A DNA stretch of 64,000 nucleotides, taken from Rhodoblastus sp963736175 (lineage in GTDB: Bacteria; Pseudomonadota; Alphaproteobacteria; Rhizobiales; Beijerinckiaceae). Shown piece after piece: positions 61,517 to 64,000 of the stretch. Each line of letters opens with the position of its first letter. The first letter of the stretch is position 1. Both the position numbers and the translations under genes were made by a program. The notes below the pieces were generated by a model. The model was not told where the DNA came from. It made no database searches and saw only the letters and a list, made by a program, of their open reading frames with translations. The DNA is taken from contig CAVTNU010000014.1 of NCBI GenBank assembly GCA_963736175.1, forward strand, positions 1 through 64,000, written 5' to 3'.

Positions 61517-62530
61517 ATGAATGACAACCGTCCGCCGCTCATATGGGCCGATCAGGCCGTCGGCCTCGGCGCCGGCCTCGCCAGCGCCGCCCTGTTCGCC
61601 GCTTCCGCCAAGGAATCCGGCTTTGCGCTGACGTTGGCCTACTTCACCTATCTGCCTTTGATGATCGCGGCTCTGGGCTACCCCCTGCCCGGCGCCGCCG
61701 TCGGCGCGCTGGCGGGCGCTTTCTTGCTGGCCTTTCTGCTTCATCCCCTGCTTGGATTGGCGTTTTTCGCCGCCTTCGGCGTTCCGGCCGTGGCGCTCGG
61801 CGCCATCGCCGGCCGCCCGCGCAAAGCTCCGGCGGAAGCGCCCATCGCTTTCTCGGAACATGCGCTGATCTGGTTTTCCTCCGGCGCGATCCTGTTCTTC
61901 GCCGTTCTGCTGTCGATTTGTCTGACCTTATTCGCGTTGTTCATCGTCGCCGGACATTATGGCGGCGCGGACAACGCCCTGCAGGAATTGACGGTGGCCT
62001 TCGCGCCGCTACTCGACGAATTGGCGGCGAGTTTCAAGACGATGTTGCCGGACCTGCGCGTCGAGGCGTTCAAACGTGTTGCGCTTCTCAGCATTCCGGC
62101 GGCTATGGCGGCCAGCTCGTTGTTGATGATGAGCCTCAATCTCTGGCTTGCCGGCCGGATTGTCGAAATGTCGGGACGTTTGCCGCGCGCCTGGCCCGAC
62201 TTGCCGCGAACCTTGCGCCTGCCGCGGATCATCGTTCTGTGGCTGGTCGCCGGCGTCGGCATGATGCTGCGCGGCGGCCCTACCGCGGCGGTCGGCGGCG
62301 CGCTGGCGTCGACATCCATCCTCGCGCTCGCTTTCCAGGGACTTGCCGTATTGCACGCGACGACGCGCGGCGCGCGGACGCGGCTGGCGATGCTTTCCGC
62401 CCTTTACGCCGTCATCGTCGTCCTTGAACCCTGGCCGATTTTCATACTCGCCCTGATCGGCCTGATCGACCTGTTTTTATCCCTGCGCGACCGCAAGGAA
62501 GCGCGCCCTGAAGACGCAAAAAACCCCTGA
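61517..62530 (+). CDS. DUF2232 membrane protein
   Basis: A 337-residue polytopic membrane protein with about eight hydrophobic helices. It matches the DUF2232/YybS-like family, which sits between rpsR and rplI in many Alphaproteobacteria and Firmicutes. Function unknown. The start at 61517 is the first ATG giving the conserved N-terminus. It lies 14 bp upstream of rplI. Confidence 0.85.
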   Translation: MNDNRPPLIWADQAVGLGAGLASAALFAASAKESGFALTLAYFTYLPLMIAALGYPLPGAAVGALAGAFLLAFLLHPLLGLAFFAAFGVPAVALGAIAGRPRKAPAEAPIAFSEHALIWFSSGAILFFAVLLSICLTLFALFIVAGHYGGADNALQELTVAFAPLLDELAASFKTMLPDLRVEAFKRVALLSIPAAMAASSLLMMSLNLWLAGRIVEMSGRLPRAWPDLPRTLRLPRIIVLWLVAGVGMMLRGGPTAAVGGALASTSILALAFQGLAVLHATTRGARTRLAMLSALYAVIVVLEPWPIFILALIGLIDLFLSLRDRKEARPEDAKNP

Positions 62531-62544
62531 ACTGGAGAAAGAAA

Positions 62545-63106
62545 ATGCAAGTCATACTGCTTGAACGCATCGCCAAGCTCGGCCAGTATGGGCGACACCG
62601 TCCGCGTCAAGGACGGCTACGCCCGCAATTTTCTGCTGCCGCGCGGCAAGGCGCTGCGCGCCACCGAAGGCAACAAGAAACATTTCGAAGGCCAACGCGC
62701 CCAGCTGGAAGCCCATAACCTCGAGCGCAAGAAGGAAGCCGAGGCGGTCGCCGAAAAGCTCAACGGCCAGACCTTCACGGTCCTGCGTCAGGCCGGCGAA
62801 TCCGGTCAGCTCTACGGCTCCGTTTCGGCGCGCGACATCGCCGACGCCGCCACCGCGGGCGGCTTCACGCTGGAGCGCCGCCAGATCGTCCTCAATGCGC
62901 CGATCAAGACGCTCGGCCTGCACAATGTGCCGGTGCATCTGCACCCCGAGGTTGATTCCTATATCGTCGCCAACATCGCCCGCTCGGCCGAAGAAGCCGA
63001 GCGTCAAGCCAAGGGCGAGGCGGCGGTGGTGCGCGAAGAGACCTCTATGGCCGATCTTGGCCTTGAAGTCGGCGCCGCGCTGGCCGAGGCGAACGGCGAG
63101 GAATAA
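62545..63106 (+). CDS. rplI: 50S ribosomal protein L9, broken by a 1-bp frameshift
   Basis: L9 helps maintain reading frame on the ribosome. The ATG at 62545 (GGAG upstream) begins MQVILLERIAKLGQ, then an extra T at 62587 shifts the frame. The rest, MGDTVRVKDGYARNFLLPRG to the end at 63106, is in the next frame. Removing one base gives a normal L9 of about 186 residues. A real inactivation would be surprising; sequence error is likelier. Confidence 0.92.
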
Positions 63107-63113
63107 GCAAAAG

Positions 63114-63145
63114 TCCGGGCGAAACCGAACGGGATTTCGCCCGGA
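63114..63145 (+). terminator. Stem-loop directly after rplI
   Basis: TCCGGGCGAAA (63114-63124) pairs with TTTCGCCCGGA (63135-63145), 11 bp, 8 bp after the rplI stop. No strong U-tract follows. It is backed up by the hairpin at 63165-63194. Confidence 0.55.
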
Positions 63146-63164
63146 GCCCGCTCGCGTAACGAAA

Positions 63165-63194
63165 AAGCCATCGGTCTTCGCTGACCGATGGCTT
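63165..63194. terminator. Bidirectional terminator between rplI and the BTLCP gene
   Basis: AAGCCATCGGTC (63165-63170 and 63171-63176) pairs with GACCGATGGCTT (63183-63194), a 12-bp stem with 6-nt loop. A-rich upstream and T-containing downstream flanks give a U-tract on each strand (TTTTT on the minus side). Convergent rplI (plus) and the protease gene (minus) both end nearby. Confidence 0.8.
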
Positions 63195-63259
63195 AATACT
63201 TTTCGAAACCTTGAGGCCTCAGCCCTGTTCAAGGACGAAGCGGACGGACGGCAAGCCGT

Positions 63260-63877
63260 TCACCGCGATGCTGTGACCGAAGCCTCCACCGGCGCGCCTA
63301 TGGCGACCCACACGTTCTGATTTTCCTGGCTCTGACGCTTGACGAAGCGATAAGGCGTGGCGTTCCAGGGCTTCACTTCGTCGACCAGGTTGTCGAGAAC
63401 AAATTCGCCGTGATTGGTTTTGACCGTCAAAATGGCGTGGCCGTCGTTGTTTTCGTCCTTGACCACCGTCATCAGCAGCGCCTGACGGGGGAAACCCTGC
63501 TCGATCAGCATTCTGCGCTTCAACAGCGCAAAATCCTCGCAATCGCCGCGCCCGTCCGCCGGGAAGTCCCAGCGATCGACAAGGCCCCAATGATCCTCGT
63601 CCGAAATCGGCTCGACGTTGCGATTGACCCAGGCGTTGACCTCGCGGATCGTCTTCATCGCCTTGGCCGTCAAATTGACGTCAAGCGCCGTATCCGCGCC
63701 GCTGTCGCATTCGCCGTGATAGCGGCGGCAAAAGTCGATCCAGCCATAAGGAATGCTGGTGGCTTCGCCAACAGCCGCATAAGTGGCTTCTTCGGCGGCG
63801 AATGCTTTGGATGCGCCGGGCAAAGCCGTCAACATAAAAAACGCCGCCGCAAGAAGTTTAGCTAGAGATTTATACAT
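63260..63877 (-). CDS. Bacterial transglutaminase-like cysteine protease (BTLCP)
   Basis: A 205-residue secreted protein with a signal peptide (to about residue 28). The Cys-His-Asp triad is Cys113 in GRGDCEDFALLK, His147 in NDGHAILTV and Asp162 in FVLDNLVDEV. It belongs to the BTLCP (PF06035) family, related to the periplasmic protease LapG, and is common in Hyphomicrobiales. It may process a surface protein, but no LapD/LapA-type gene is nearby. Confidence 0.88.
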   Translation of the reverse strand: MYKSLAKLLAAAFFMLTALPGASKAFAAEEATYAAVGEATSIPYGWIDFCRRYHGECDSGADTALDVNLTAKAMKTIREVNAWVNRNVEPISDEDHWGLVDRWDFPADGRGDCEDFALLKRRMLIEQGFPRQALLMTVVKDENNDGHAILTVKTNHGEFVLDNLVDEVKPWNATPYRFVKRQSQENQNVWVAIGAPVEASVTASR

Positions 63878-64000
63878 GTCATTCCCCGTGTTACCCCGGA
63901 GAATGACAAAGCTATTTTGCGGTCAGTATAAGTAAAACGCTCGCATTTTAGGCGAATTCGTTCATTTATATATTTGATCGTGTTAAGTATAAAAAGTACC
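63878..64000. other. AT-rich 3' end of the window
   Basis: The last 120 bases become markedly AT-rich (ATTTATATATTTGATCGTG). They probably contain the BTLCP promoter. No gene is identifiable before the window ends. Confidence 0.4.

Noticed and set aside
1..64000. tRNA, rRNA, CRISPR or IS elements
   Set aside because: Scanned by eye for T-loop-like motifs, repeat-spacer arrays and transposase signatures; none convincing. A covariance search would be needed to exclude tRNAs completely.

Overview
The window is chromosomal DNA from a GC-rich alphaproteobacterium, most likely Hyphomicrobiales (Rhizobiales), possibly near Beijerinckiaceae/Methylocystaceae. The reasons are gene orders typical of that order (tatABC-serS-surE-pcm, metG-tatD-MBL hydrolase behind tmk-holB, lptFG-lptD-surA-pdxA-rsmA, fabD-fabG-acpP-fabF, rpsF-rpsR-DUF2232-rplI), an alphaproteobacterial GAAC-N7-GAAC SOS box, and DUF1127, HxlR and BTLCP-type proteins. 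I see no rRNA, tRNA, CRISPR array, prophage or intact insertion sequence. Genus-level assignment is inference only.

Layout. 0-8 kb: alpha/beta hydrolase, DUF1127 protein, uvrA and ssb diverging around an SOS box, an orphan glycosyltransferase, a 650-bp gene-poor stretch, an EcsC-like protein. 8-12 kb (minus): aroQ-accB-accC, a small anchored protein and aat. 12-16.8 kb (plus): tatABC, serS, surE, pcm. 16.8-24.1 kb: the most accessory-looking part, an envelope uptake locus with a class A acid phosphatase, a YncE-like beta-propeller, a TonB-dependent receptor, its own exbB-exbD-tonB, and an outer-membrane transporter-like protein. 24-30 kb: gyrA, a methyltransferase, mazG and a two-domain cold-shock protein. 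30-33.5 kb: HxlR regulator, membrane protein, methyltransferase, single-cysteine DsbA-like protein, HypC-like protein and a ferritin-like DUF2202 protein with a Cys/His-rich head. 33.7-44.2 kb (minus): MBL hydrolase, tatD, metG, holB, tmk, D-Ala-D-Ala carboxypeptidase, rlpA, holC, a tiny secreted protein, pepA. 44.7-52.5 kb (plus): LPS export and outer-membrane biogenesis (lptF, lptG, lptD, surA), then pdxA and rsmA. 52.6-60 kb (minus): gmk, yicC, mltG, fabF, acpP, fabG, fabD. 60-63.9 kb: YkgJ-type protein, rpsF-rpsR-DUF2232-rplI, and a convergent BTLCP protease.

How the genes work together. Most of the window is core metabolism: fatty-acid initiation and elongation (accBC, fabDGF, acpP), LPS and peptidoglycan assembly (lptDFG, surA, mltG, dac, rlpA), DNA replication and repair (uvrA, ssb, gyrA, holB, holC, tmk) and translation. 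The two places that could hold less-described biology are the TonB/YncE/phosphatase locus (16.8-24.1 kb) and the HxlR/DsbA-like/HypC-like/ferritin-like group (29.9-33.4 kb).

Quality warning. Five conserved genes (aat, exbB, dac, fabD, rplI) are each broken by one single-base insertion or deletion, four of them in or beside a short homopolymer. Because fabD and rplI are normally essential or nearly so, assembly or read errors are the simplest explanation. I give full-length coordinates for these genes and mark the break.
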